A DNA stretch of 47,771 nt from Candidatus Omnitrophota bacterium (lineage in GTDB: Bacteria > Omnitrophota > Gorgyraeia > JAFGHF01). The position numbers and the translations under genes are program-made. The stretch lies in contig JAFGHF010000003.1 of the NCBI GenBank assembly GCA_016939375.1, positions 1 through 47,771 on the forward strand. Reading direction: 5' to 3'. The notes beneath the pieces are model-generated. The model was not told the DNA's origin. It searched no databases and was given only the letters and a program-made list of their open reading frames with translations. Of the stretch, positions 7,465-16,580 are shown one piece after another (the stretch's first letter is position 1; the number at the start of each line of letters is the position of its first letter).

Positions 7465-8604
7465 ATGATCAAGATACTGATGCTTAATTATGAGTTTCCG
7501 CCTCTTGGAGGCGGAGCCGGTAATGCAAACCTTTATTTACTCAAGGAATTCTCTAAATATGAAGATGTACATATCGACCTGGTTACCTCTGCTGTGGGTA
7601 AATACGGAGAACAGAAGTTTTCGGATAATATAAAAATATTTTTCTTGGACATCGGCAAAGATAAAAATTTACACTACCAGAGCAATAAGGATTTATTGAC
7701 CTATGCGTTTAAAAGCTATTTTTTCTGCAAAAAACTGGTAGAGAAACAACCTTATCAATTATGCCATGCCTTTTTTGGCCTGCCTTGTGGTTTTATCGCT
7801 ATGTTGCTGGGCATTCCTTATATTGTGTCTTTAAGAGGTTCCGATGTCCCTTTTTATAATCTTAGGTTTTATTGGTGGGATAAGCTTTTATTTAGGGTAT
7901 TAAGCAGGAGGGTATGGAGAAAGGCATCCCATGTCATAGCCCTGAGCAATGCTTTAAAGAATTTAGCTAAAATGACTGCGGATGTGGATATGAAAGTAAT
8001 TTACAACGGCATCGATTGCCAGGAATTTTATCCTCAAGAGGAAACCTTGAGACGCGAACAGACCTTCAATATACTTTACGTAGGCAGGTTGATCGAAAGA
8101 AAGGGCATTATTTACTTATTAGAGGCTTTTAAAGAGTTTACTGGACAATTCAATAAAAGCAGATTGATTATTGTCGGAGAGGGCCCTTTGAAAAGCCGTC
8201 TTATTAAATATTGCCTAGACAACGGCATCCAGGACCGCGTTCAATTTTTGGGACTTATAGAACACCATAAAATATGTACCATCTATCAGAGGTCACATGC
8301 CATAGTGATACCTTCTTTACAAGAGGCGTTGGGCAATGTTACCCAAGAGGCGATGGCTTGTGGTCTACCGGTTATTACCACTGATACAGGTGCGGCAGAA
8401 TTGCTTAAAGATAACGGTTTCGTATTGGAAAAGAAAGATCCGCAAAAGATCTTCCAGGTCTTAAAAAATATTTTTATGGATGCGGATGCACGTGTTCGAA
8501 TGGGTGCTAGATCCAGGGAAATCGCTCATGATATGTCTTGGGGGCATATCGCTCACGAGTATTACCAGCTATACAATCGGTTTGTTAAAAGAGAAAGAAG
8601 GTAG
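7465..8604 (+). CDS. GT4-family glycosyltransferase
   Basis: The 379-residue protein has a GT-B fold layout. The N-terminal Rossmann domain begins MIKILMLNYEFPPLGGGAGNAN, with a glycine-rich acceptor loop. The C-terminal donor domain has YVGRLIERKGI, IVGEGPLKSRL and the E-x7-E region EALGNVTQEAMACGLPVI. GT4 enzymes transfer sugars from nucleotide donors with retention of configuration, in the cytoplasm at the membrane. It follows the GT2 gene by 5 nt and precedes the alkaline-phosphatase superfamily gene by 33 nt, so it is likely part of the same envelope-glycan operon. The sugar and acceptor cannot be read from the sequence. Confidence 0.9.
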   Translation: MIKILMLNYEFPPLGGGAGNANLYLLKEFSKYEDVHIDLVTSAVGKYGEQKFSDNIKIFFLDIGKDKNLHYQSNKDLLTYAFKSYFFCKKLVEKQPYQLCHAFFGLPCGFIAMLLGIPYIVSLRGSDVPFYNLRFYWWDKLLFRVLSRRVWRKASHVIALSNALKNLAKMTADVDMKVIYNGIDCQEFYPQEETLRREQTFNILYVGRLIERKGIIYLLEAFKEFTGQFNKSRLIIVGEGPLKSRLIKYCLDNGIQDRVQFLGLIEHHKICTIYQRSHAIVIPSLQEALGNVTQEAMACGLPVITTDTGAAELLKDNGFVLEKKDPQKIFQVLKNIFMDADARVRMGARSREIAHDMSWGHIAHEYYQLYNRFVKRERR

Positions 8605-8637
8605 TGTCTTTGCGGCTATGAATATACGGACACGCAG

Positions 8638-10290
8638 ATGATTAGCAAAAAGTGGAAACTGATTATTATAGGTATAGATGGGGTTGATTGGGGGCTCGTG
8701 CAGAGCTTTTTGCGCCAAGGGCACCTTGACAATTTCAATGACTTTTGTCAAAAAGGTATAAGCCTGATGCTCGAATCAACTATACCGCCTATAAGCCCTG
8801 TGGCCTGGACGACGCTTTTGTCGGGTTTGAATCCCGGTAAACACGGCATATACGATTGGTCCGTAAGAAAAGAAGGGAGTTACCAGTTTCGTCTGGCTGA
8901 CTCTTCTTGCCTGAACGTACCCATGTTTTGGGATATTTTGTCGGCCCAAGGCCTGAGCATGACGGCCTTTAACTTTCCATTGAGCTATCCCCCGAAAAAA
9001 ATCAATGGTCATATGATATCGGGGATTCTTACTCCCTCTACCAATGCGGATTTTACCTATCCCCGGCAGTTGGCGATGGAATTGCGTTCGCTGGGCTATC
9101 GAATCGGCATGCAGCAGACTTATACCGCAGAAAGCGAAGGCATTTTTTATAAAGATTTAATGGAGACTCTGGAGCTGCGCTTGAAGACGGTTAGATATTT
9201 GTTAGAAAATCACCCGCAGGACGCAGGCGCGTTCTTGATCTCAGAGAGCGACTTTGCTCAACATAAATTTTGGAAATATCTCAAAGACGCCCGCAAGTCT
9301 GACCCCCAGGCCCCCGATAATCCCATCTTGGAGGTTTATAAAAGGATTGACGCCTTTTTGGGAGAGATCAGCTCTTCTGTCGATGAAGATACCAATATCG
9401 TGGTCCTTTCTGACCACGGTTTTTGTGCTTTAAAAAAGGTATTTTGCGTCAATGCCTGGTTGGCCAAACATGACTTTTTGGTTACAAAAGAGGGTGCTTT
9501 TCTTAAGTTGCGCAATAGGCTGGATAATTTTATTTCAGTGCCTTCTTTGCATAGTTGGATCAATAAACTCAGGCTAGGCAGGATTTTAACTCTTATTCCC
9601 AAACAGTCAAGAAATAATCTTATAAAAGGCCTTCTTTCGTTCGATGATGTAGATTGGTCCAAGACTTCTGCTTATGCCAGTGGAGCGCTGAATCAGATTT
9701 ATATTAACTTAAAGGGGAGGGAGCCCCGTGGTTATGTTGATGTAAAACAAAGGGAAGAAGTATTGAAAAAAATAGAAAAGGCCTTTTCTCAGCTCAAAGA
9801 CCCCGTGAGCGGAAGTAATATCAAGGTCAAATGCATGCGTGCCGAAGATATATATTGCGGAGATAAGCTCAAGCTGGCTCCGGATATACATTTTAACATG
9901 GATGACTATAGTTATATTAGCACCAAAAGGTTGTCTTTTAAATCTGCACAGACCTTCAGAGATTCCGAATACGAAGATTCAGGTACTCATAGCCCTCAGG
10001 GAGTCTTTTTTGCCAAGGGGCCGAATATCGCTGCCGGCGTATCGCCAAATCAGGGCTCTAAGATTGAAGCAATTGAGGTATTGCCGACCTTATTATATTT
10101 ATTGGGAGCCAAGATCCCCCGACACCTGGATGGCAAAATCAATACCTCGGTTATAGATGGAAAAAAGATGGTTCAGCGCCCGCCTGTCTATTGCAGCTTG
10201 GGCTTTTCCGAGAAAAAAGGGCAAAAACAACCAAACAAGGACCCTCAAGCCGCAGAAGAAAGGCTCAGGGGCCTTGGCTATATCGATTAA
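8638..10290 (+). CDS. Alkaline-phosphatase superfamily phosphohydrolase/phosphotransferase (COG3379-like)
   Basis: The 550-residue protein has metal-site motifs of the alkaline phosphatase superfamily. The first Asp is in IIGIDGVDW (Asp14). A probable Thr nucleophile lies in SPVAWTTLLSGLNPGKHGIYDW (Thr58). VVLSDHGF supplies Asp-His and DSGTHSPQGVFFAKGP supplies the distal His. It belongs with the type I phosphodiesterase / 'AlkP superfamily phosphohydrolase or phosphomutase' group. No signal peptide or membrane helix is evident, which suggests a cytoplasmic protein. Its place between glycosyltransferases and a flippase-like gene suggests a role on lipid-linked or nucleotide-activated glycan intermediates, such as phosphoglycan transfer or trimming. 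That role is inferred from context only. The next gene starts 10 nt after its stop. Confidence 0.8.
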   Translation: MISKKWKLIIIGIDGVDWGLVQSFLRQGHLDNFNDFCQKGISLMLESTIPPISPVAWTTLLSGLNPGKHGIYDWSVRKEGSYQFRLADSSCLNVPMFWDILSAQGLSMTAFNFPLSYPPKKINGHMISGILTPSTNADFTYPRQLAMELRSLGYRIGMQQTYTAESEGIFYKDLMETLELRLKTVRYLLENHPQDAGAFLISESDFAQHKFWKYLKDARKSDPQAPDNPILEVYKRIDAFLGEISSSVDEDTNIVVLSDHGFCALKKVFCVNAWLAKHDFLVTKEGAFLKLRNRLDNFISVPSLHSWINKLRLGRILTLIPKQSRNNLIKGLLSFDDVDWSKTSAYASGALNQIYINLKGREPRGYVDVKQREEVLKKIEKAFSQLKDPVSGSNIKVKCMRAEDIYCGDKLKLAPDIHFNMDDYSYISTKRLSFKSAQTFRDSEYEDSGTHSPQGVFFAKGPNIAAGVSPNQGSKIEAIEVLPTLLYLLGAKIPRHLDGKINTSVIDGKKMVQRPPVYCSLGFSEKKGQKQPNKDPQAAEERLRGLGYID

Positions 10291-10300
10291 ACTGATACCA

Positions 10301-11236
10301 ATGAAAAAGCTTTTTCTTTGTCTTAAATTAATTTTCGCATTTTTTATTTTGGCTATTCTCTTTTACCGGATTCCGTTCGGTCAGACATTAGGAGTCCTAG
10401 AAAATATACCTATTGCTTTTCTTGTTGCAGTTTTTGCGCTGAGTAGCCTAGCAAATTTATTATGCGCATGTAAATTAAGGTTTTTAATCGCTATAAAGGA
10501 TAAAGGCATAAAGCTGCTTTCGGTCGTGCGCGCTTATTATGTGGGAATATTTTTTAATAATTTTATGCCTACCGAAGTAGGCGGAGATGTGTTTAAGATA
10601 GGGGAGCTCAAAAAAGAGAATTTACAATTGCAAGATGTGACCGCGGCAGTGATTTTGGAGCGTATTACGGGCGCGATGGCCTTGGTGATCCTGGCTTTAG
10701 CTTTGTCTTTTTTTGACAGAGGTATATTCGAGCATCTGGGCATAGTATCTTTGCGCACTAAAATTTTAGGCGCAGCTTTGCTTTTGGCGACAGTTTTTAT
10801 TATGGGATATATATTTTGGAGGTCTTTTTTAAAATCTTTTTTGGAAGAAAGAAAAGAGATGTTTATCTGGGGAAAAATTTATAATATAATTCAAGCATTC
10901 TATATTTACAAAGATAATCTTTGGGTCATAATCTTAGCATTGGCGTTTTCCCTGGTTTTTCACCTATTAGGGGTTGCCAATATCACAATCCTTGCGTTTT
11001 CAATCGAGGGAGCCTTTTCTTTCTTTGCTATGCTGATGGTCGTGGTCGTAGTAAGGCTGGTAAGTATGTTGCCTGTTTCAATCGGTGCCTTGGGTGTGCG
11101 CGAGGGAATGCTGATTTTTTGCCTTACTCGGGTCGGACTCGATGCTCCTTCGGCCTTGGCCTTGGGGATAATCTTAAGGGCCAACACTTATATTCATTCT
11201 GCTATAGGCGCAGTATTGTACATATTCAGGAAATAG
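10301..11236 (+). CDS. Flippase-like integral membrane protein (UPF0104 / lysylphosphatidylglycerol synthase TM region)
   Basis: The 311-residue protein is almost entirely hydrophobic, with about seven or eight predicted helices. It contains the family-type segment NNFMPTEVGGDVFKIGEL near residue 85 and VRLVSMLPVSIGALGVREGM near residue 260. This matches the UPF0104 / LPG_synthase_TM family (AglD-like), found in lipid and glycan-lipid pathways and thought to help lipids cross or reach the membrane. The start at 10301 gives a normal signal-anchor start (MKKLFLCLK); an in-frame ATG at 10157 lies far inside the previous gene. The neighbouring glycosyltransferases support a role in polyprenyl-linked glycan handling. 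Exact function is unknown. Confidence 0.8.
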   Translation: MKKLFLCLKLIFAFFILAILFYRIPFGQTLGVLENIPIAFLVAVFALSSLANLLCACKLRFLIAIKDKGIKLLSVVRAYYVGIFFNNFMPTEVGGDVFKIGELKKENLQLQDVTAAVILERITGAMALVILALALSFFDRGIFEHLGIVSLRTKILGAALLLATVFIMGYIFWRSFLKSFLEERKEMFIWGKIYNIIQAFYIYKDNLWVIILALAFSLVFHLLGVANITILAFSIEGAFSFFAMLMVVVVVRLVSMLPVSIGALGVREGMLIFCLTRVGLDAPSALALGIILRANTYIHSAIGAVLYIFRK

Positions 11237-11251
11237 ACAGGTGCGGTTACG

Positions 11252-12604
11252 ATGAAAAAGAGAAATATAGCTTTATTGTTGGTCATATTGATTTTTGCCT
11301 TTATTTTAAGGATGCCTACCTTTACGCTTGCACATGACAATGGCGATCAGCTTATCTACTTGGGGCTGGCAATGAAACTAGATCGATTTGGTCTGTGTGA
11401 ATACAACTTACAGGGGGTGGATTTAAGAAGGGATGATTCAAATCTGCGCTTTGTGCTTTCCGAAGACTTACAGGGCAGCCTATTGAACGACTTAATCAAA
11501 GCAGGGGCGGTATATTACGATGAACCATTGTTCCATAGGCCTTATGTATTTAGTTACACTCTTATGCTTTCCCATAGGATTTTCTCAGGAGACGAACCTT
11601 ATTCTGTATTACAGGCAAGCGCAAGAGACCAACAGGGCAGGCTCTATGTTAAAGAGGCACCTAAGTTATGGTTTTCCCAGCTTTATGCCGCTTTGATCCC
11701 TTTTTTATTCAGTCTTTTATTTATTTTTGGCACTTATCTTTTGGCCAGAAGATTTTTTTCGGAAAAGACCGCCCTGATTTCGGCATTTTTAATCACTATC
11801 TCTCCAATCGAGATATTATGTGCACAGAGGATATGGGCCGATACAATGCTTTCGTCATTTGTGCTCTTGAGTGTCTTTCTTTTCTTCTTGGCCAAGGACA
11901 AAAATAGCCTTTTGCTTTCATTTCTATCCGGTGTCAGTTGTGGTATATCGGTTCTGATTAAACAGTCAGGCGGATTCATATTTATAGCCTTAATTTTATC
12001 TCACCTCTGGCAGAATAGGCATGGACTAACTAAAGCCGATAGGCTCTTGCGTGTTATTTTTGACAGACAGATGCTTCTTTTTGCAATGGGTGTATTTGCT
12101 GTTTGCTTTCATTGGTTTTACATTATTACAAAGACCTATGGCAATCCTTTGTATAATCCTGCCCGCTTGTGTCCAGAGCTCAAACAACAGGCATTATGGT
12201 TTAAGATGTTGAGCCAAAGGCCCCGTTATCTGTTGTTGGTAAGCACTGTCTATCTTGTCCCTGTTTTTGTTCTGGGATATTTTGCTGTTATCGTTGGAGC
12301 ATTTATGCCCAAGCCTCTTGGGTATAAAAGGTCTTTTTTGATTATTTGGGTGTTGACTTTTTTGGGCATATTTTTGTTTTTGGGCTCTAGGGAAAACCGC
12401 TATATGTTGCCGGTTTATCCAGCGTTGGCCATTTTGAGCGCAATTTATCTTGAGAGAATAGGTGCTTTTATCGATGCCCGATTCAAAAAGGGGTATGGCG
12501 CATTTTTTATTCTCGTAATACTTTTAGCTTGCGCTATCTGGTCGGCGCCTATCGGAATCAAGCATGCCTTACGAAATTTACCTTTAATATTGGAACCTTT
12601 TTAA
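11252..12604 (+). CDS. GT39-like membrane glycosyltransferase
   Basis: The 450-residue protein has a GT-C topology: an N-terminal helix, then an outside loop with the acidic motif HDNGDQLIYLGLA, and about ten further hydrophobic segments. It resembles the PMT/ArnT-like family, which uses polyprenyl-phosphate sugars. There is no TPR tail, unlike the related gene starting at 3867. An unusually long first loop of roughly 100 residues (about 25-130) precedes the second helix. Its probable donor would be made by the GT2 enzyme starting at 6521. It closes the glycan cluster and is followed after 6 nt by mtaB, which may be read on the same message. Confidence 0.77.
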   Translation: MKKRNIALLLVILIFAFILRMPTFTLAHDNGDQLIYLGLAMKLDRFGLCEYNLQGVDLRRDDSNLRFVLSEDLQGSLLNDLIKAGAVYYDEPLFHRPYVFSYTLMLSHRIFSGDEPYSVLQASARDQQGRLYVKEAPKLWFSQLYAALIPFLFSLLFIFGTYLLARRFFSEKTALISAFLITISPIEILCAQRIWADTMLSSFVLLSVFLFFLAKDKNSLLLSFLSGVSCGISVLIKQSGGFIFIALILSHLWQNRHGLTKADRLLRVIFDRQMLLFAMGVFAVCFHWFYIITKTYGNPLYNPARLCPELKQQALWFKMLSQRPRYLLLVSTVYLVPVFVLGYFAVIVGAFMPKPLGYKRSFLIIWVLTFLGIFLFLGSRENRYMLPVYPALAILSAIYLERIGAFIDARFKKGYGAFFILVILLACAIWSAPIGIKHALRNLPLILEPF

Positions 12605-12610
12605 GATAGA

Positions 12611-13906
12611 GTGGTGAAAAAAGTGGGAGCAAAAAATATATTTGTGCTTTCTACCTTAGGCTGCAAGGTCAACCAATATGAAACCCAGGCCTTGCGGGAG
12701 CAACTTTTGCGTGGGGGATTGTGCGAAGACCGCAAGGCAGCCGCCGATGTCTACGTAATCAACACTTGTACTGTAACGCATCATGCGGATAGGGAATCGC
12801 GCAGATTGATCCGCCACGCCTTGTGTTCTAATCCCCAGGCTGCAATCATTGTCACAGGCTGTCTGGTCGAAAAAGACGCCAGTGAGATCAGGACGATTTC
12901 GGACAGGATCAGGATCGTCCCCAATCAGCACAAGCACCACATTATGGACTTCCTGAAAAATACGCAAAACGCAAAACGCAAAACGCAAAACGCAAAATAT
13001 ACTCCCTTAAAGATCTCCGATTTCAAGGACCATGAGCGCGCTTTTATAAAGATACAAGACGGATGTGATAATTTTTGCTCATATTGCAAAGTCCCTATTG
13101 TGCGAGGCAGATCCAGAAGCCGAAGTCCAGCCAGCATTAAGAAGGAGGTCCGGTTACTGCTTGAAGGAGGCTTCAAAGAGATTGTGCTTACCGGTATTTG
13201 TCTGGGCGATTACCGTTATCGCGAGGCAGGCTTAGCGGATGTGCTTAAGGCATTAGAGGGGATCAAAGCCGGATTTCGTATCCGCCTCAGCTCTATAGAA
13301 CCGCAGTTAGTGAGCAATAAATTACTTAACGTGCTTCAATCGCCGAAGATCTGCCCTCATCTGCATATTCCTTTACAAAGTGGCGATGACGCTGTGTTAA
13401 AGAAGATGAACCGACGTTATTCGCGGTCAGATTTTTTGGCTTTGGTCAGAAAAGTTAAGCGGAAGATCAAAGATATAGCAATAACAACAGATGTGTTATT
13501 GGGTTTTCCCGGAGAAAAAGAAATAAACTTTAAACATACCGTAAGTTGTCTCCAGGAGATTTTGCCTTTACGTACACACATTTTTTCATTTAGCCCCAGG
13601 GAATATACAAAAGCATTTAATTTTTATCCTAGGGTTGAAGCAAGCGTAGTCAAAGAACGCATGGCCTTCGTCAAGGAAGTAACGGCCCAATGTTCTCTTA
13701 AGTTTAGAAGACAATTTTTGAATAAGAGGCTTACTGTTTTGCTGGAATCCAGTACCCAAAGGGAAAATGGTGTTTTGTGTGGCTATACGGAGAATTACAT
13801 CCGCACTATAGTTGAGGGAGCAGAAGCGGGCGATATCAGCGCTTTGTTGCCTGTTGAATTAAGGTCAGTAGATATAGATCGTTCATATGCGAGAGTGGCA
13901 AGGTGA
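12611..13906 (+). CDS. mtaB: tRNA t6A37 methylthiotransferase MtaB
   Basis: The 431-residue protein has the methylthiotransferase layout. The N-terminal cluster ligands are Cys18 (TLGCKVNQYE), Cys53 (INTCTVT) and Cys84 (VTGCLVEKD). The radical SAM triad is Cys152, Cys156 and Cys159 (GCDNFCSYC). A C-terminal TRAM-like region follows residue 370. The TLGCKVNQYE and RxLIRHA features are closer to MtaB than to MiaB or RimO. MtaB adds a methylthio group to t6A37 in ANN-decoding tRNAs. An odd feature lies at residues about 118-129, just before the radical SAM domain: five exact copies of the 7-base unit CGCAAAA (12963-12997). Because seven is not a multiple of three, gain or loss of a unit would shift the frame. 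The GTG start overlaps no neighbour, while the stop overlaps recG. Confidence 0.9.
   Translation: MVKKVGAKNIFVLSTLGCKVNQYETQALREQLLRGGLCEDRKAAADVYVINTCTVTHHADRESRRLIRHALCSNPQAAIIVTGCLVEKDASEIRTISDRIRIVPNQHKHHIMDFLKNTQNAKRKTQNAKYTPLKISDFKDHERAFIKIQDGCDNFCSYCKVPIVRGRSRSRSPASIKKEVRLLLEGGFKEIVLTGICLGDYRYREAGLADVLKALEGIKAGFRIRLSSIEPQLVSNKLLNVLQSPKICPHLHIPLQSGDDAVLKKMNRRYSRSDFLALVRKVKRKIKDIAITTDVLLGFPGEKEINFKHTVSCLQEILPLRTHIFSFSPREYTKAFNFYPRVEASVVKERMAFVKEVTAQCSLKFRRQFLNKRLTVLLESSTQRENGVLCGYTENYIRTIVEGAEAGDISALLPVELRSVDIDRSYARVAR
12963..12997 (+). repeat. Heptanucleotide tandem repeat (CGCAAAA x5) inside mtaB
   Basis: Five perfect head-to-tail copies of CGCAAAA encode a low-complexity linker rich in Asn, Lys, Gln and Ala. 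They sit between the N-terminal MTTase domain and the radical SAM domain. Unit length is seven, so copy-number change would alter the reading frame. Confidence 0.95.
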
Positions 13907-15978
13907 GTCAAAAGGATATGCTTAAGGATTCCGCCCAGTATGTCAAAGGGGTCGGCCCGCAAAGGTTTAAAATATTAAACCGTTTGGGAATAAATACAGT
14001 AGGCGATCTACTATACCATTTTCCGCGTCGCTATGAAGACAGGCGGAAATTTGTCCCTATCACAAAGATAGAGGTAGGTACTTATGCCACTGTAAAAGGA
14101 GAAATACTTAAGACCGGTTTACGCAGAAGCAAGAGAGGGCTTTCTGTTTTTCAAATCGCGATAGGCGATGATAGCGGCATAATCGAAGCGGTTTGGTTCA
14201 ACCAGCCGTTTATGAAAAGATATTTCAAGATAGGCCAGGAAATAATACTATACGGCAAAGTAGAGAGATACCGTCAGCTACAGATGAACGCCCCGGAATT
14301 CGAATTTATCTCCAGGAGTGAGAGCTTTTTGCATATGGGTAGAATCGTACCGGTCTATCCATTGACCCAAAATGTAAATCAAAGATATCTGCGCACAATC
14401 ATCGACAGGGCATTGCAAAAATACGACTCTTATTTATCGGATGTCTTACCCGGCGGATTAAGAGAGAAGTTAAATCTTCTGCCTATGAATCTGGCTCTGC
14501 GCTATATACATTACCCCCAAGATTTTGCTCAAAGAGATTCGGCATACCAAAGGTTGGTGTTTGAAGAATTCTTTTTGTTGCAAATGGTATTGGCCTTACA
14601 CAGGCGCCGGCGTAAAGAAATCGAACTGGGCATTGCGCACAGGGCAGAAGGGGAACTTGTCACGAGGTTTTTACAGAGCCTGCCTTTCGAACTTACTGCC
14701 GGACAAAAGAAAGTGATAGGGGAAATAGAAGATGATATGCGTTCCAAGCGGGCGATGAATAGACTGCTGCAGGGAGATGTGGGTTCGGGCAAGACGATTG
14801 TCGCTGCTTATGCCTTGGTAATAAACGCGCAATCAGGCTTTCAGGGAGCTTTTATGGCCCCAACCGAGATCCTGGCCGAACAGCATTATTTTTTGCTCAG
14901 TAAGTTGCTCATGCCTTTAGGCGTGAGCGTAGGCATGTTGATCAGCAGTATGAATCAAAGATCCAAAGCTCAAGTGCTTGAAGACATCAAGAGTGGTGCT
15001 TTGGACATAGTTGTAGGCACACATGCCTTGATCGAGCAGGCTATAGAATTTACAAAATTAGGCTTAGTGGTCATTGATGAACAGCACAAATTTGGCATCC
15101 AACAGAGGTCTTTATTGCGAAAAAAAGGCTTTAACCCGGATTGCTTGGTGATGACCGCTACTCCGATTCCACGTACATTGGCCATGACCGTGTATGGCGA
15201 TTTAGATATCTCTACGATCAGAGAGATGCCTAAGGGGAGAGAACCTATTTCTACATTTGCTATTAGGGAAAATGACATTAAAAGCGCCTACGCTTTTGTG
15301 CGTGAAGAGGTAAAGAAGGGCAGGCAGGCTTATATCGTATATCCCGTGATCAGAAAAGCCAAGCTTGCTGAACTCAAAGCGGCAACAGAGATGCATGAGC
15401 GGCTGAAAAAGGATGAATTCAGCTTGTTTAACGTCGGTTTGATTCACGGACAGATGAGGTCTGATGAAAAAGAAAAAGTTATGCGCGAGTTCAAAGATAA
15501 AAAGATAGATGTTTTGGTCTCTACCACAGTGATCGAAGTGGGAATCGACATTGCCAATGCCTCGGTAATGGTGATCGAACACGCGGAGAGATTCGGTCTA
15601 AGCCAGTTGCATCAGCTAAGAGGCAGGATCGGGCGCGGACCCCATCCTTCTTATTGCATCTTAGTGACCGAGCCCCAGACCGATAAGGCAAAATTGCGCC
15701 TGGAAGCAATGCTCAGTTCGCAAAACGGATTTGAACTTGCTCAGCAGGATTTAGATATCCGTGGCCCTGGTAAATTTTTTGGTCCAGCACAACATGGGGA
15801 GTCGGAGCTGAAGATCGGCAATATCGCCAGGGATATGGAACTTATGGAATTGGCGCGCAGGGAGGCTTTTGGTTTGGTGCAGTGTGATCCCCATCTGAAA
15901 GCATCTCAGAATTATGCTTTAAAAAGAATATTGAGCGAAAAATATGGTTCAGCAAAAATAAACCTGCTCTCAGCATAG
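13903..15978 (+). CDS. recG: ATP-dependent DNA helicase RecG
   Basis: The 691-residue protein matches RecG in length and order. An N-terminal wedge/OB-fold domain spans about 1-180 (VKGVGPQRFKILNRLGI, DLLYHFPRRYEDRR). The superfamily 2 helicase core follows, with Walker A GDVGSGKT at 291-298, the DEQH box at 392-395 and the motif TATPIPRTLAMT. A second RecA-like domain has STTVIEVGIDIANASVMVIEHAERFGLSQLHQLRGRIGRG. RecG reverses stalled forks and branch-migrates junctions during repair. The GTG start overlaps the mtaB stop by 4 nt (GTGA), implying coupled translation. It is followed by rsmD after 2 nt, as in many genomes. Confidence 0.96.
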   Translation: MSQKDMLKDSAQYVKGVGPQRFKILNRLGINTVGDLLYHFPRRYEDRRKFVPITKIEVGTYATVKGEILKTGLRRSKRGLSVFQIAIGDDSGIIEAVWFNQPFMKRYFKIGQEIILYGKVERYRQLQMNAPEFEFISRSESFLHMGRIVPVYPLTQNVNQRYLRTIIDRALQKYDSYLSDVLPGGLREKLNLLPMNLALRYIHYPQDFAQRDSAYQRLVFEEFFLLQMVLALHRRRRKEIELGIAHRAEGELVTRFLQSLPFELTAGQKKVIGEIEDDMRSKRAMNRLLQGDVGSGKTIVAAYALVINAQSGFQGAFMAPTEILAEQHYFLLSKLLMPLGVSVGMLISSMNQRSKAQVLEDIKSGALDIVVGTHALIEQAIEFTKLGLVVIDEQHKFGIQQRSLLRKKGFNPDCLVMTATPIPRTLAMTVYGDLDISTIREMPKGREPISTFAIRENDIKSAYAFVREEVKKGRQAYIVYPVIRKAKLAELKAATEMHERLKKDEFSLFNVGLIHGQMRSDEKEKVMREFKDKKIDVLVSTTVIEVGIDIANASVMVIEHAERFGLSQLHQLRGRIGRGPHPSYCILVTEPQTDKAKLRLEAMLSSQNGFELAQQDLDIRGPGKFFGPAQHGESELKIGNIARDMELMELARREAFGLVQCDPHLKASQNYALKRILSEKYGSAKINLLSA

Positions 15979-15980
15979 AG

Positions 15981-16580
15981 ATGAGAATAATAACCGGCAA
16001 ATTTAAGAATCGTGCATTGAGGATGCCTAAGGGCGCCAAGATACGCCCTACGTCAGAGATGGTCAAGAAAGCCATTTTCGATATCTTGGGCCCTGTTGTT
16101 GTAGATAGTTCCTTTCTGGAGCTTTTTGCCGGTAGTGGCAATGTGGGCATCGAGGCCCTGAGTAGGGGGGCCAGAGAAGTCGTTTTTGTAGATAATGACC
16201 GCAGGTGCATGCGTTCGGTCGAAGAAAACCTGAAAAGCTTAAATATGGCATATATCTATGGATTGGATGAAAAAGCCGCTAGCAATAAGACGGCTATCAA
16301 GCTTTTGCCCTTTGATGCGCAGAGGGCGCTAGAAGTGCTTTCAGACAGAGGATGCAAGTTTGACATCGCCTTTTTGGACCCTCCTTATGGAGAGGATAAT
16401 CTGAAAAATTGCTTGATAAAAATCAGTCGCTGTGATATATTGAATGCTCGCTGCTTGGTCGTAGCTGAGCATAGCACACGCGATGTTATACCCCAGAGGT
16501 TCTCTAATCTTACACTATTGTCTAGCAAGGAATATGGGGACTCTACTCTATCTTTTTATCAAAAGGAAATCCAAAGATGA
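15981..16580 (+). CDS. rsmD: 16S rRNA m2G966 methyltransferase RsmD
   Basis: The 199-residue protein begins MRIITGKFKNRALRMPKGAKIRPTSEMVKKAIFDIL, the characteristic RsmD start. It has the SAM-binding motif LELFAGSGNVGIEALSRGA and the catalytic N6/N2-type tetrapeptide DPPY within FLDPPYGEDNL. RsmD methylates G966 of 16S rRNA at N2. It overlaps coaD by 4 nt (ATGA). The rsmD-coaD pair is one of the commonest conserved gene pairs in bacteria, which strengthens both calls. Confidence 0.95.
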   Translation: MRIITGKFKNRALRMPKGAKIRPTSEMVKKAIFDILGPVVVDSSFLELFAGSGNVGIEALSRGAREVVFVDNDRRCMRSVEENLKSLNMAYIYGLDEKAASNKTAIKLLPFDAQRALEVLSDRGCKFDIAFLDPPYGEDNLKNCLIKISRCDILNARCLVVAEHSTRDVIPQRFSNLTLLSSKEYGDSTLSFYQKEIQR

